A stretch of 26,432 nucleotides of DNA from Sphacelaria rigidula (GCA_964200075.2 CAXNAA020000138.1:1-26432), one strand, 5' to 3'; shown: positions 1 through 9,077, counted from the stretch's first letter. Notes: generated by a model from the letters alone, not told the origin. Numbers and translations: made by a program.

Positions 1-39
1 ATAAAGGGCTCCTAACAATTCTAACCTCAGAAAATATTT

Positions 40-254
40 GTGCACCCCTACCGTAGCATCACTCGACGGCTAGGTTGGCTGGAACTGTTGCGTGCAGCTA
101 TGGCAACGCACAAGAAAGTGGGTGATGCCGATGCAGGTGAAGAGGTGAAGTTTAAGTTTACTGAGCTCATACCTGCAGGATCGCTGAAAGCCCCAGAGTA
201 CGGACGGCGTTTTAGCGAAAATGCGTCCTGACGTTTTTATCAGAAATACGAGCA
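40..254 (+). pseudogene. gag 5' fragment (Ty3/gypsy-like), truncated
   Basis: The translated stretch (AGEEVKFKFTEL..AGSLKA..GR.FSENAS) is nearly the same as the N-terminus of the Gag of element P at 9237. The codon matching P's ATG reads TTG here, so the original start is lost. After FSENAS there is a TGA where P has an arginine codon, and P-like sequence stops within the next few codons, at GAAATACG. The next bases are an LTR 3' end. Gag would form the particle of the retroelement. This is a dead stub of about 55 residues, and its assignment rests on the similarity to P. Confidence 0.75.
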
Positions 255-296
255 ATCTTGTGACCTTGTTCTGAGTCCAGGAGGGAGGGCTCTATA
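250..296 (+). repeat. LTR 3'-end fragment
   Basis: The sequence GAGCAATCTTGTGACC through CTCTATA matches the last ~45 bases of the element P LTRs (ending at 9077 and 13256), with a few extra bases near the end. It abuts the gag stub directly, so everything between gag codon ~65 and the LTR end has been deleted. Confidence 0.75.
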
Positions 297-618
297 GGCT
301 TCAGAATTTGAAGTCCGTTGACGTTCAGCGGTTTGGAGTCAGGAGACTTGTTCGAGGCATGGGTTTGAGAATTGGGCGTCAACTATCGCTCCGTGACTCG
401 GTACGATGCAAGTAGCGTGATTGCGTGTTCATGATGGACGTTTTGGATCTCTTGCTAGTTGTTCGGAAATTGGACAAGCTTGTCTGGCTGTTATCGTATC
501 CTGCGGTAGGGATTGCCATTCTATGTGAAAAATGACGGTAGACTTCGGCAACAAGATGTGTGAGTTTATCAAGATCTAAGTTGACTACTTGTTGGTAGTA
601 AGCGAGCTTTGGGGATGC
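297..618. other. No gene seen
   Basis: Both strands were read for gag or pol motifs and for relation to the repeats in this window. I see no supported coding sequence, RNA gene or repeat here. It is probably decayed mobile DNA, but nothing shows that directly. Confidence 0.4.
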
Positions 619-900
619 TCTAGACTTCGGGCAACATTCTTACCTTGATTCGTTACATGACTGCAGTGGAAAAAATGCATTGCAGGCGTTTATAGTCTGG
701 TTGATGGATAACGGGTCTGAGAGTATGATCGGTGGACTTCGTGATGTATGGTGTTTGCATACGAGCTGCGAGATCACTTCTGGTTAAAGAAGACTGCTGT
801 TTGTGAGACTGCTTGAGTCTTGAAGTCTCTGGAGCCCGTGACAGGGAGGAAGTCTCTGGAGCAGCGCTGTAACCTTGTTCTGATTCCAGGCAGGTTCACA
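619..900 (+). repeat. Solo or relic LTR, inverted partner at 21801-22084
   Basis: About 280 bases align to the reverse complement of 21801-22084. Shared blocks include TAGAC..CGGGCAAC, TACATGACTGCAGTGG, GATAACGG..GAGAGTATGATC and CTGGAGCCCGTGACAGGGAG. The 3' half also resembles the LTRs of M and P (TCTTGAAGTCTC..GGGAGGAAG..CCTTGTTCTGA). It begins TCTAGAC and ends CAGGTTCACA, so the end is CA but the start is degenerate. No internal element sequence is attached on either side. Confidence 0.7.
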
Positions 901-1249
901 TACCTCGTGTCGCTCAAAAACCGACGCACTTGAGCCAAATTCTTGCTCACCATGCAGTAAGTACGTTTCATACATATTACAATATATATGCGGCGGATTT
1001 TAGATGTGATAGGTGTGATCTTCCTTATGCCTTGAAGTAAATATTGCTTTCACGGAGTGGATTCAGGAACGAAATGTGACAGCTGATCGTGCAAGCAGCT
1101 GTAAGATGAGACAAATTGATGCTTGCTTTATACACCACATCACTGTTGACGCTGAGATGAAATGATTCTCTACCCCGCTTTGCTATGTTCTTCGATGCCA
1201 TAGCTGCTGTACGCCCGATTTCTGCTGTGTAATGCAGCTGAAAGGATTG
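901..1249. other. No gene seen
   Basis: This is non-coding sequence between the LTR relic and element T1. No motif or repeat relation was recognised. Confidence 0.4.
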
Positions 1250-1685
1250 TGTGACGCTGACTGGTCAGTAGTCTAGTTGGTTGTCTCTTAAACCGTCACA
1301 AAAGTTAGTCGCTAGTTCGATTTGCGTCGGACGCACTTTCTTTGAAGAAAAAAGATGAGAGAAAACCTCTGATAAAAAATTGGCCCCAACGAGAGAAACC
1401 TCCGTAACAAATTGGCCCAAAAGAAAAAAGGGTGGGGTATAGCCTGGTGGCTATATTTGGAGTTGGCTGCTAAGGATCCCAGTACACACACTCTGGGAAC
1501 GAGTGGGGGAGACGAGAAACTCTCGGGTACGGTGAGAGTGACACATTAGAGGTCCTGATGGCAGTCAATAGAGCGCTGGCAAGGGGAGTCGCCCTCCTCG
1601 GAGTGAAAGTGACGGGGACTGGACCCCCACGACTAACTTTTGTGACGGTTTGAGAGACAACTAACTAGACTACTGACCAGTCACA
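1250..1685 (+). mobile_element. T1: short inverted-repeat element with tRNA-like ends
   Basis: This 436-base element runs from TGTGAC to GTCACA. Its terminal inverted repeats are about 55 bases (1259-1311 against the reverse complement of about 1630-1682), with blocks GACTGGTCAGTAGTCTAG and CGTCACAAAAGTTAGTCG. Each repeat carries an A-box-like TAGTCTAGTTGG (left, 1269-1280) followed by a B-box-like AGTTCGATTTG (1314-1324), as in a tRNA gene, both reading inward. The interior is non-coding and holds a direct repeat of about 33 bases around ATTGGCCC (about 1362-1430). Relatives lie at 7196-7481 and 20603-21067. No convincing target duplication is visible. GACGCT occurs at 1253-1258 and 1689-1694, but the left copy lies inside the terminus as drawn. 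No transposase is encoded. Confidence 0.75.
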
Positions 1686-2157
1686 AGCGACGCTACGCTG
1701 CCTCACACGTTAATCTTGCGGTTTACTGCTGTATTCGCCACATGAGGTCGAACTACTGTGCCTATTTCACATCCCCCGTTTACTCATGCCAGCTGGGCTT
1801 GGTGTTGTTCACCCCGCGCCTGCGCAATGATGCCCCTGCAGCTTCACAACGCTGCCGTGTGATGGGTAAATATGATCTTAAAAAGGATGGCTATTAGATT
1901 AACGACATGCGTTGTTGTTGTATGTTGTATCTTTCAACCCCCGAAAGCACATGACGACCTGTCTGTGGCGAATAACTTGCTTTTACTTGGGATGTCAACT
2001 GCAGGCGGGTTGAATCAGGTGTTACCACTCACGCAGCTACTACTGTAGGCTATGATTTCGCCGTGTGATGAGACAACGCCATGCTTTCTTTATAGCCGTG
2101 ACAGGTCAGATCTTTCGCATACAGCAATAAAAAAGTCGGAGCGATTACTCTTTACAC
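1686..2157. other. No gene seen
   Basis: Non-coding between T1 and the solo LTR. No protein motif or repeat was recognised on either strand. Confidence 0.4.
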
Positions 2158-2325
2158 TGTAGACCTAGCCACCATTGTTACTTAAGGTCAGGAACTTTGT
2201 AGGTGGAGTTGCGGGTCTGATTGCCGGACTCTGTGATGGTGACCTCCATGACGAGTAGAGCCGGTTTTGCTTCTCTGGTGGAGGGAGGCTATGGTCCTGT
2301 TCTCCTGTAGTGACAGAAGTCTACA
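2158..2325 (+). repeat. Solo LTR of the A/B family, internally deleted, with 4-bp target duplication
   Basis: A 168-base unit begins TGTAGAC and ends GTCTACA, a perfect 7-base terminal inverted repeat. It is flanked by ACAC on both sides (2154-2157 and 2326-2329). It aligns with the 259-base LTRs at 18060-18318 and 26092-26350 (CTAGCCACCATTGTTAC, GATTGCCGGACTCTGTGATG, GAGGCTATGGTCCTGTT). It lacks about 90 bases just before GTGACAGAAGTCTA. Its ends and the target duplication define the boundaries of this LTR type. Confidence 0.85.
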
Positions 2326-4620
2326 ACACCCAGTGATGTGGATGAAACAAACAATACTGCTCTATACACCGCGGAGAGGGGGGCTGTACGCCGCCCTATC
2401 GTTGTGAGTATTATCCCTTTTGACCACGAGGGTAGCTCACCTGCTGGATTGGCATCAATATCCACTTGGAAAAAAGTATGCATAACGCAGATGGACTACC
2501 CGCACCGCGGTCTAGGGTTCAAGACGCTGTACTGTGTTGCTCTGTCTGTACTACTGCTTGCAACCGCCGTACTCGGTGTGCACACAAAATTGTGTTGCTG
2601 CATTCACGTCTTGACTGAGTGGTGACCTTGGTGTGAATGTGCAAACAAGAGCTCTCCCAACAACTGTCGTATTTTGCTCCGACAACCGGTCGCTTGACAG
2701 AGTCGAATCTCCTGCTTCATAATTCGCTCTGCACACAAATTCGGGACAATTATTCCGCACTTGGAAAAAACAAAATATTAATAATAAGCGCGTGGGTGAC
2801 TGATGGGAAAGTGAAAAGTCCCAGTGTGACTTGCGGGAAGTATCGTAGACGACACTTCAGATCTAATGTTGGAATCGGCTGGATATTTTATAGATGTAAC
2901 GCACAACAAAATAATAGGCATATCGCACCACTGTCTAGGCTGTTTCTGATAAAGCAATCCTGGTCTTCTTCGCAATTCATAATGCTGTAACCACACGCTC
3001 GGGGTGCGCCCCTGGACGGACCAACGTGAGACTTGTTCACAACTGACGCTGCTGTTGCTATACGGTATGATTTTGCAGTTTGATACAGCTGATATGGAAC
3101 CACGCTATCCTGCTCCACACATGCTCAAACGCGACGAGACCCACTGGATTAAAAAGATCGCTTGTGTCTCCGCACATTTGGTTGCCATGTTACCCTTCGG
3201 TTTTACCACTGCTTCCGTTGTATTCATTGTGATGCTGTTTCAGGGTGGCTGTACAAAATGACCGTACTGATTGTATACGGCCTGCACTATCTCATCCTTA
3301 AAACCCCACCTGTGTACTCAGTCTAAAAGTTCATAGGTAATAGCTCATGAGTAATGTGCTTTAACTGTGGAGACAAACCGTAGCGAATCACCATCGAACA
3401 TCGAACGTCAGACTATGCTCGCAGAAGATGCCCAGATCATCTCTGCCATCTACTTTTAATTCGAGTACATATACTGTAAGGACGCATGTATTGTAGTAGT
3501 GATCGTGCTGCATGAGTTAAACTTTTGGCCGCAGTATTTGACCAGGTAGACGTGAGTTAACGAACTGCTCTCGCATGCAAAAGAGATGAAAAGGGACTCC
3601 CGAAATGTCACATGCTAAAATTAATGATGGATAAAGCATGTCGTTGGAAACGGAGGCCACCAACCAACCGTATCTCATACATGACCGTGTATACAGCTGA
3701 GAGAGAATGAAATTGTTACGCTGCCGTCCGTTGATGCGCGAAAAATGTTTGTGTAACCGTAATCTCATACTGTCTGCAAACATGCTACCAGGCACGGTAC
3801 TGTGTAAGCCGATTTGCCGTGAACGGAAATTGCGAGGCTTGAATGAACGAAACATGAGGTATTTACCCTACCCCCTGGTCAGGGGAGCCAGATCATTAAT
3901 GTTCGGAATGTTTTATTGTCCTGCAAAATGGATGTAACCTCAAGGTGGTTCCCCCTGTTTGATCGTCTGCGCCCTTGGTGGATATCTCCGAAGGGTATAA
4001 ACGAGCCACGCATGCGTTATACAAATTGGGAGTCATGTGAAGTCGTTTCGAGCTTGGGATCAAACCCAAACATGTACTTTTAGATTACATTTCGACTTTG
4101 AACACGTGGGTGGTTGTTTCCAGGTGCACTGCTGAACATACTATTATTTGATTAAATATTATCCGCAGCGGTGGATCACAAGACTGCATGAAGCCTGCAA
4201 CACTTACTCGTCAACAACTATTGCTGATGCCCGCCTACCAATTACTCTGTAGCTACTCGTGAGGGTGATAATCAACCCAGATCCACAATGATTGAGCGGA
4301 TATGAGTGAAGCTGCATGCTAGTGTGTTTGCATGAGGCCACCAGACGGATGCTCCGTCAGTTCCCATGGACCGTCTATGCTTGTGCACGCTCTGAAAAAC
4401 ATGCCTGCGTGCGCTACTACCCTCCCTGGGGCAGGGCTACATTCTTCTGGTCTTGACAGTCGATGGATTCCGCACATTCCTTTGCCGAGATCTACACCGG
4501 AAATAATCTGACGAAAGTTGTTGGCTTGTAATGAACGACTCGTGTGTTTATCGTGGAGACTATGCAAGTTGCTAACATACAAGCCGGAATATCGAATGAA
4601 TGAACGAGAAAGTTGTATAA
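2326..4620. other. 2.3 kb without a recognisable gene
   Basis: Only short open frames occur, the longest 117 residues at 2637-2990 on the plus strand. None shows a conserved domain, a low-complexity coding signature or a sensible neighbour. Codon use looks random and opposite-strand frames overlap throughout. I treat the interval as non-coding, possibly very old repeat. Confidence 0.5.
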
Positions 4621-4623
4621 ACC

Positions 4624-4643
4624 ATATATATATATATATATAT
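4624..4643. repeat. (AT)n microsatellite
   Basis: Ten AT dinucleotides in a row lie at 4624-4643, inside an otherwise featureless stretch. Confidence 0.9.
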
Positions 4644-4729
4644 TCTTGCACCATGCAGCGAACAAGCAGGATTTGATTGCATACGGGAAAATGAGTGAGG
4701 ACGAAGGTTCAAGATGTCAAGACCGTGCT

Positions 4730-4917
4730 TGTTCGAACAGGTTGACAGGGGGCCAAGATTTTCCCATGAGTGTTCGAACAAGTTGACAGGGACCCAGGAT
4801 TTTCCATGCTGTCCGAACAGGTTGACAGGGAGCCAGGAATTTCCATGCTGTCCGAACAGGTTGACAGGGAGCCAGGAGTTTCCCATGTGTGTTCGTACAG
4901 GTTGACATGGAGCCATG
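4730..4917 (+). repeat. Minisatellite, 39-41 bp unit, about 4.7 copies
   Basis: Units start at 4730, 4771, 4810, 4849 and 4890, each with TGTYCGAACAGGTTGACAGG then a CCAGGA-TTTCCATG-like tail. The last copy is partial and runs into the LTR end at 4916. Units 3 and 4 are the most alike. The array creates fake open frames on both strands with a repeated PCQPVRT or CPNRLTG pattern, which are not genes. Confidence 0.9.
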
Positions 4918-4922
4918 TCAAC
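4901..4922. repeat. Hairpin at minisatellite/LTR junction
   Basis: GTTGACATGG and its exact reverse complement CCATGTCAAC are separated by AG. The hairpin spans the end of the tandem array and the 3' end of the M LTR. Confidence 0.8.
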
Positions 4923-5181
4923 CTGCCTAGAATCAGAACAAGGTTACAGTGCTGCTCCACAGGCTTCACCCCTGTCACGGGGTCCAGAAACTTCAAGACT
5001 CAAGCAGTCATACAAACGGCAGTCTTTCGTTAACCAGAAGTGACCCTTATTTGCTCCCCGAACAAATACAATATGCTACGCATTTAATAATCATCCTCCA
5101 AACCATTGTCACACGATCCAATCTGATATCCATATGTTACCCTACTCCCCATGCTAGAGGTGCTACTGTACTTTCTCTTCA
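4916..5181 (-). repeat. 3' LTR of element M
   Basis: Read on the minus strand it begins TGAAGAGAAAGTACAG at 5181 and ends CAGGTTGACA at 4916. It aligns with the plus-strand fragment at 24187-24412 (ATCAG.TTGGATC, TGGAGGATGATTATT.AATGC, TCACTTCTGG). Its last 120 bases also match the relic LTR at 619-900. Its position just downstream of the chromodomain of M, in the same orientation, identifies it as the 3' LTR of M. Confidence 0.75.
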
Positions 5182-5329
5182 GCACTCCCACGCTACCTTC
5201 CACTCAAAGGCAGAAAACAAGCTTGATCATCAGTACTCACCGAAAATAAAATCTGGGATGTCAACGAAGAATAATCATGCAAGCGATAACCAAGCGGTAT
5301 ACTCGACGAACACCAATCGCATGATACAA

Positions 5330-5759
5330 TCCATCCACGAAGCACCCAGACAACCAGTTGCAGCTTGACACCATATTTGGCCTTCAGACACTCCCGTTTC
5401 TGCTTATTCAGTCTCAACTTCCGCAGTTCAGACCGTACAAACTGCGGCGCTCCTCCCCAAATAACATCCAACGGCTCCCATTAACACTCGTCCTCGTCAA
5501 AACCTACCCATTCCACACGTACATCGTAGCCATCTCCTTCGTGAGCCTCAGATATCCCGGCGATGGCCCCCATCTCAAAGTCTCCGTGAGCATAGGCATG
5601 CTGGAACACCTCCTTCAGATCCGCGGTGACCTCCAGTTCGTTGTCCGCATAGTACCGAAGACGGGCGACATGCGCATCCTTTACCTCGCCATTCACGATA
5701 TTCTGAATCTCGTAGACATGTTTTTCCTCCACTGCCACGATTCTCCAAGGCCCTGTCAA
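5330..5759 (-). pseudogene. Element M integrase C-terminus with chromodomain (broken)
   Basis: The frame opens with GPWRIVAVEE, the usual C-terminal integrase strand. It passes DAHVARLRYYADNELEV, then a chromodomain ending YDVRVEWVGF-DEDEC-stop-WEPLDVIWGGAPQF. The TAA (5481-5483) sits in the same frame directly before WEPL, so it is a point lesion, not a true end. Chromodomains on Ty3/gypsy integrases steer insertion to particular chromatin. The first aromatic of the canonical cage is not obvious, which would fit the divergent chromodomains of some chromoviruses. The exact C-terminus is unclear. Confidence 0.75.
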
Positions 5760-6630
5760 CGTAACGTACTTACGAGTTTCGGCGTTGTTCCTGAGCGCCT
5801 AACCCGCGCAGCCAACACATGATCACCCACCATGAAATTTGGCAACTGTCTCACACTAGCAACACGTCGTTGCATTTCACGAGTCTTCTCAATACGCTGC
5901 GCCACCTCCTTGTGCAGCTCTTGCTGCGCCTCCACGACTGATTCCATCTTCTCCCGCAGCATATCCTCATCCAGCACACCAAGTCGCCATTCGCCGCCGG
6001 TCGACGATGGCAGGGATGAAAAACTTGTTCGCGGCGCCCGTCAAACATCACATGGTATGGCGCACTGGTGTAGCGCTCGCAGAATAACGTGTTCAATACC
6101 CACTGTAAGGCAGCCATCAGTCCCACCCAGTCACGAATGTCGCGCCTCTCTTCTTGCAGTATGGGCTTCAAAGTACGGACAACCTCTCGTATCATCCTTT
6201 CACACGTACCATTTGACGATGTCGAGTTTGGAACCGCGAACCTCCTGTCCAGCTTCAGTGCCTTCTCCAGTGCTCGCATCACACGGTTCTTGAAATGCGA
6301 CGCGGTTCCACTAACCCAGACCTCCGGTGGACCGAACGCCTTGCACCACGCCACCAGATGCTGCACCGTCGCTGCAGCTGTACAAGACTCGGTGAGCTCA
6401 AAGCACGCGAAATTGCACAGATCATCCTCCAGGCCGCTCTCGCCCACCGGATCACGTTGGACAACGTACAGATAATCAAAATGCATCACGTCACGGGGCC
6501 GTGTGCCGTGCAGTGTCTCCCCTAGTGGCCGCGGGACCGTCTCACCCGCTTTCGAGTCCACATAATGCAAGCATTTCCTCACACAATCTGTCACATGAGC
6601 TTCCATCCGAAACCAACAGCAGTACTCTTA
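5756..6630 (-). pseudogene. Element M integrase, zinc finger end and catalytic core (broken)
   Basis: Reading minus, MEAHVTDCVRKCLHYVDSKA gives the CxxxC end of the HHCC finger. HFDYLYV holds the first catalytic Asp. WVSGTASHFKN sits where the second Asp (usually SDxGxxF) belongs but has Gly-Thr, so that Asp is missing. SNGTCERMIREVVRTLK holds the Glu. The core runs in one frame from the RNase H side to a stop at 5851. A frameshift near 5975 continues into LDEDMLREKMES..LPNFMVGDHVLAARVRR, the linker before the C-terminal strand. A second frameshift at about 5756-5765 coincides with a short repeated TACGT. Integrase would insert the cDNA; this one is dead. Confidence 0.8.
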
Positions 6631-7195
6631 CAGCCGGTGCAGTGTCGCCACAACACCCCGATGGCCCGCCTCCTTCATGTGAGCACACACCATCATCCAG
6701 CGTGTTTGCAGCTCTTTTGCTTGCGGCGGGATCCACAACATATTCCACCCTGCTGCATGCACGCAAAATAAACCCTCCCTGTCTTTCGCAACTCGCCCAA
6801 CAGCTGCTGCAAAAGTTGGGGCTCCAGCAACCATCACTCCGAACCCGGCTCGAGCCTGCTCTTGGGCCTCACGAATAGCGTTCTTCGACGGCAGCGTTTC
6901 ATCAGGCTGATCGCTTGCAAACACGGCCGCAGCACGCACAGACACCGCCGGGACGTTAACCCACCTTGACAAGAAGTTTTCCAAGCAGTTGCGCTCATCA
7001 GCAATATGCCTGATGAAGTAATCCCACTGCCCGAGCACAGCCTGCTATTGCTCGAGCCTCTGGGCAGCAGTCTTAGACACGGATGCAACGCACGCCTCGG
7101 GATTAAAAACGTATGCTAGGTTACGATGATCGGTGATGATATGTACCCCACCCCATTGAAGATACTACCCAACCTACGGAAAGTACTCACGATTA
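6631..7195 (-). pseudogene. Element M RNase H and pre-integrase finger (broken)
   Basis: On the minus strand the frame gives YLQWGGVHIITDHRNLAYVF, then SVSKTAAQRLEQ, a TAG where tryptophan is expected, and LGQWDYFIRHIADERN..NFLSRW. That is the second half of a Ty3/gypsy RNase H, including the TDH block and the LSR end. AHMKEAGHRGVVATLHRL follows, the His pair of the integrase HHCC finger, then a TAA near 6628. Two further stops lie at 7165-7180. RNase H degrades the RNA template during reverse transcription. The upstream half of the domain and the RT core are absent, replaced by T3. Confidence 0.8.
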
Positions 7196-7481
7196 CATTT
7201 GTCGCTTTCACCGTATCCTAGAGTTACTCGTCTCCCCCATTCATTCCAAGAGTGTGCACTGGGGTCCTTGGCGGTACACTCCAAATAAACCCCACCCTTT
7301 TTTTTTTTGGGCCAATTTTTTACAAAGGTTTTCTCTCCCTGGGGCCAATTTTTTATCAGAGGTTTTCTCTCCTCTTTTTCTTCAAAGAAAGAGCGTCCGA
7401 CGGGAATCGAACCAACTAGACTACTGACCAGTCAGCGCTGACTGGTCAGTAGTCTAGTTGGTTATCGCTTGAAACACCACA
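7196..7481 (-). mobile_element. T3: truncated T-family element inserted in the pol gene of M
   Basis: Read minus, 7481 starts TGTGGTGTTTCAAGCG, a diverged T1 terminus. A perfect palindrome (7410-7463) and a body matching the left half of T1 follow, including two ATTGGCCC-containing direct repeats, a T/A run, GGAC.CCAGTGCAC and the GTGGGGGAGACGAG-like block. It stops near 7196, so the far terminus is missing. It separates RT codons from RNase H codons of M, and at least 150 codons of RT and RNase H are absent. The tRNA-like unit has collapsed: its A box is joined directly to its B box through a shared GGTT. Confidence 0.75.
7410..7463. repeat. 54-bp perfect palindrome
   Basis: Two arms of 27 bases, 7410-7436 and 7437-7463, are exact reverse complements with no spacer. 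The centre is GTCAGCGCTGAC. It marks the tip of T3, where the A-box end of the tRNA-like unit meets its own inverted copy. Confidence 0.95.
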
Positions 7482-7868
7482 TGCATCAGCCGCCAACAGC
7501 ATCTGGTAGTAACCCTGCAGCATATCAATCGTGCCAAAACACGCAGCGCCTAGCAGGTCGATCATCTCCGCCTCGTTGCTATGCATAACATTCGGACCCT
7601 TCTCAATCTGCTTTTTTACCGCGCGATAGTTACTCACCAGTCGATAATTGCCCTTCTTCGGCCTCGCCATGGCCGTACTCGTCCACACTGCCTGTAAGCT
7701 GCGAAATACTAGCCCAAGCGCCACCAGTGTCGCCATACACCCTGCTAACCACGCGGCCTTTACAGGGCAATAATACACCTGCGGGCTCGCCTTGACTGCT
7801 CTAGCCCCAGGTTTGAATTTCACCCTCAATGGCTCTCTCTCTACACGAGCAGGCGAATAATAGCGCAA
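7482..7868 (-). pseudogene. Element M reverse transcriptase, N-terminal part
   Basis: The frame opens with PARVEREPLRVKFKPGARAV and WLAGCMATLVALGLVF, the connector before the RT palm. TAMARPKKGNYRLVSNYRAV is motif 1. DLLGAACFGTIDMLQGYYQM is the block with the first catalytic Asp (about 7526). It ends at DACGV, where T3 begins, so the YxDD half is missing. Motif order and spacing are those of Ty3/gypsy RT. Element P carries the same connector at 11125-11330. Confidence 0.85.
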
Positions 7869-8797
7869 TGCTCACCGAAAAGCGGTGACACGTCGCCCAG
7901 TGACCTCCCGACGCTTATCAACGCCGCTCGTCGATATCCCCTTGTCCGCAGCCGCCTGTACTACATGATCCGATGAAACACGAACCTCTGCCAGCTCCTC
8001 CTCTTGAGTCATGTTCATCTCGGCACAACGCGACATCAATCGCTCAACGGAGGGATCCACAGGCTCCTCTTGCCCACCTGGATCTTGTAACGCCTCAATC
8101 GCAATGCTCATGCGCCTACATTCTCGGAATTCAGGCGCATCTACACCTCTCACCAACGCGTGTCTTCAGCGTGCGCATGCGTCCAGCCACTGTACACGTC
8201 AATGCCCATGGCCTCCAGCGTACCGCTCTCGATGATCACCACATCATCAGCACCTGGCATGACCGCATAATGACACGGATCCAGCACCACCGGCCCCCAG
8301 CTGGTGTGCAGAGCGGTGCGCACTAGGCACGTCTTTGACTACATACTCCGTACATCACTATCAGCTAGTTTCACCGGGTGTGCACGAGCCATGCTCGTGA
8401 CAACTGGCACATCAGGGAACACTGCTTACAACTGGGCCGCCACTTTTTCAGACATGATAGTGATGCCAGCCCCCAAATCCAAAACGGCGGTAACAGCGCA
8501 AAGGTTTTTGGCTGCGGAACCAGGAACGGACAAGTCTGTCCGGCAGCATCGCTGCTTGCGGTCAACTACCACACCCTCAGCCTGTAAATCTGCCACCTCC
8601 GTGGTGTGCAGACCCCGCCATACCGGCATTGTCTGATACGTTCACTCCTGTGCCGGTCCCGCCGGCAGTTGGGTTTAAGCTGTAGGAGCCGGAGCGGAAG
8701 GCCGGGGTGGCACCATGCTATCCGCACTACTAGCACCCCCTTGCATTCCATCCCCTGAGAAAACAGCCCGTGTGGGAGCAGGACCTTTACTTCCCCC
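7869..8797 (-). pseudogene. Element M gag C-terminus and aspartic protease (broken)
   Basis: Minus-strand reading through stops gives a Pro/Ala-rich gag tail (PAPTRAVFS), also present in P. DLSVPGSAAKN..TAVLDLGAGITIMSEKVAAQL has the protease motif, with Leu where Ser or Thr of D-S/T-G is usual (Asp near 8479). Then come RTALHTSWGPVVLDPCHYAVMPGADDVVII and GIDVYS, the protease C-terminal half, and an acidic linker from 8156 to RT with PVDPSVERLMSR. The same series occurs in P at 10215-11124. At least three frame breaks occur. The N-terminal gag and 5' LTR of M are not found beyond P. Confidence 0.75.
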
Positions 8798-9077
8798 TGT
8801 AGAGTAGTCCACCTCCGGTACACGTACGTGCAGGTTCATGATGATCTACAAATGGAACAATCCGCTGTAGGCGTTTTCTATTGGTTGACGGGCTTGCGGG
8901 TCTGATCGGCAGATTATGTGGATTTGAACATCACATGCTTCACGCATGCGCTTACTTCCGATAACGAAGGCTGTATGTTTATGAATAACAACTGTCTTGA
9001 AGTCTCCAGGCCCTGGTGAGGGAGGAAGCCCTTGGAGCAATCTTGTGACCTTGTTCTGAGTCCGGGACGGCTCTATA
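8798..9077 (+). repeat. 5' LTR of element P
   Basis: The LTR begins TGTAGAG and ends CTCTATA, so the end is TA where CA would complete the 7-base inverted repeat. It differs from the 3' LTR at 9 of 280 positions, 8 of them transitions. The 3' third (from about 8990) shares CTTGAAGTCTC and CCTTGTTCTGAGTCC with the other LTR types in this window. No TATA box was called. Confidence 0.9.

Noticed and set aside
1253-1694. GACGCT at 1253-1258 and 1689-1694 as a target duplication of T1
   Set aside because: The left copy overlaps the TGTGAC terminus and the right copy lies four bases outside the element, so the geometry does not fit.
4572-4996. Overlapping frames with repeated PCQPVRT or CPNRLTG patterns
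   Set aside because: They are translations of the 39-41 bp minisatellite on both strands. The unit length varies and is not kept in frame.
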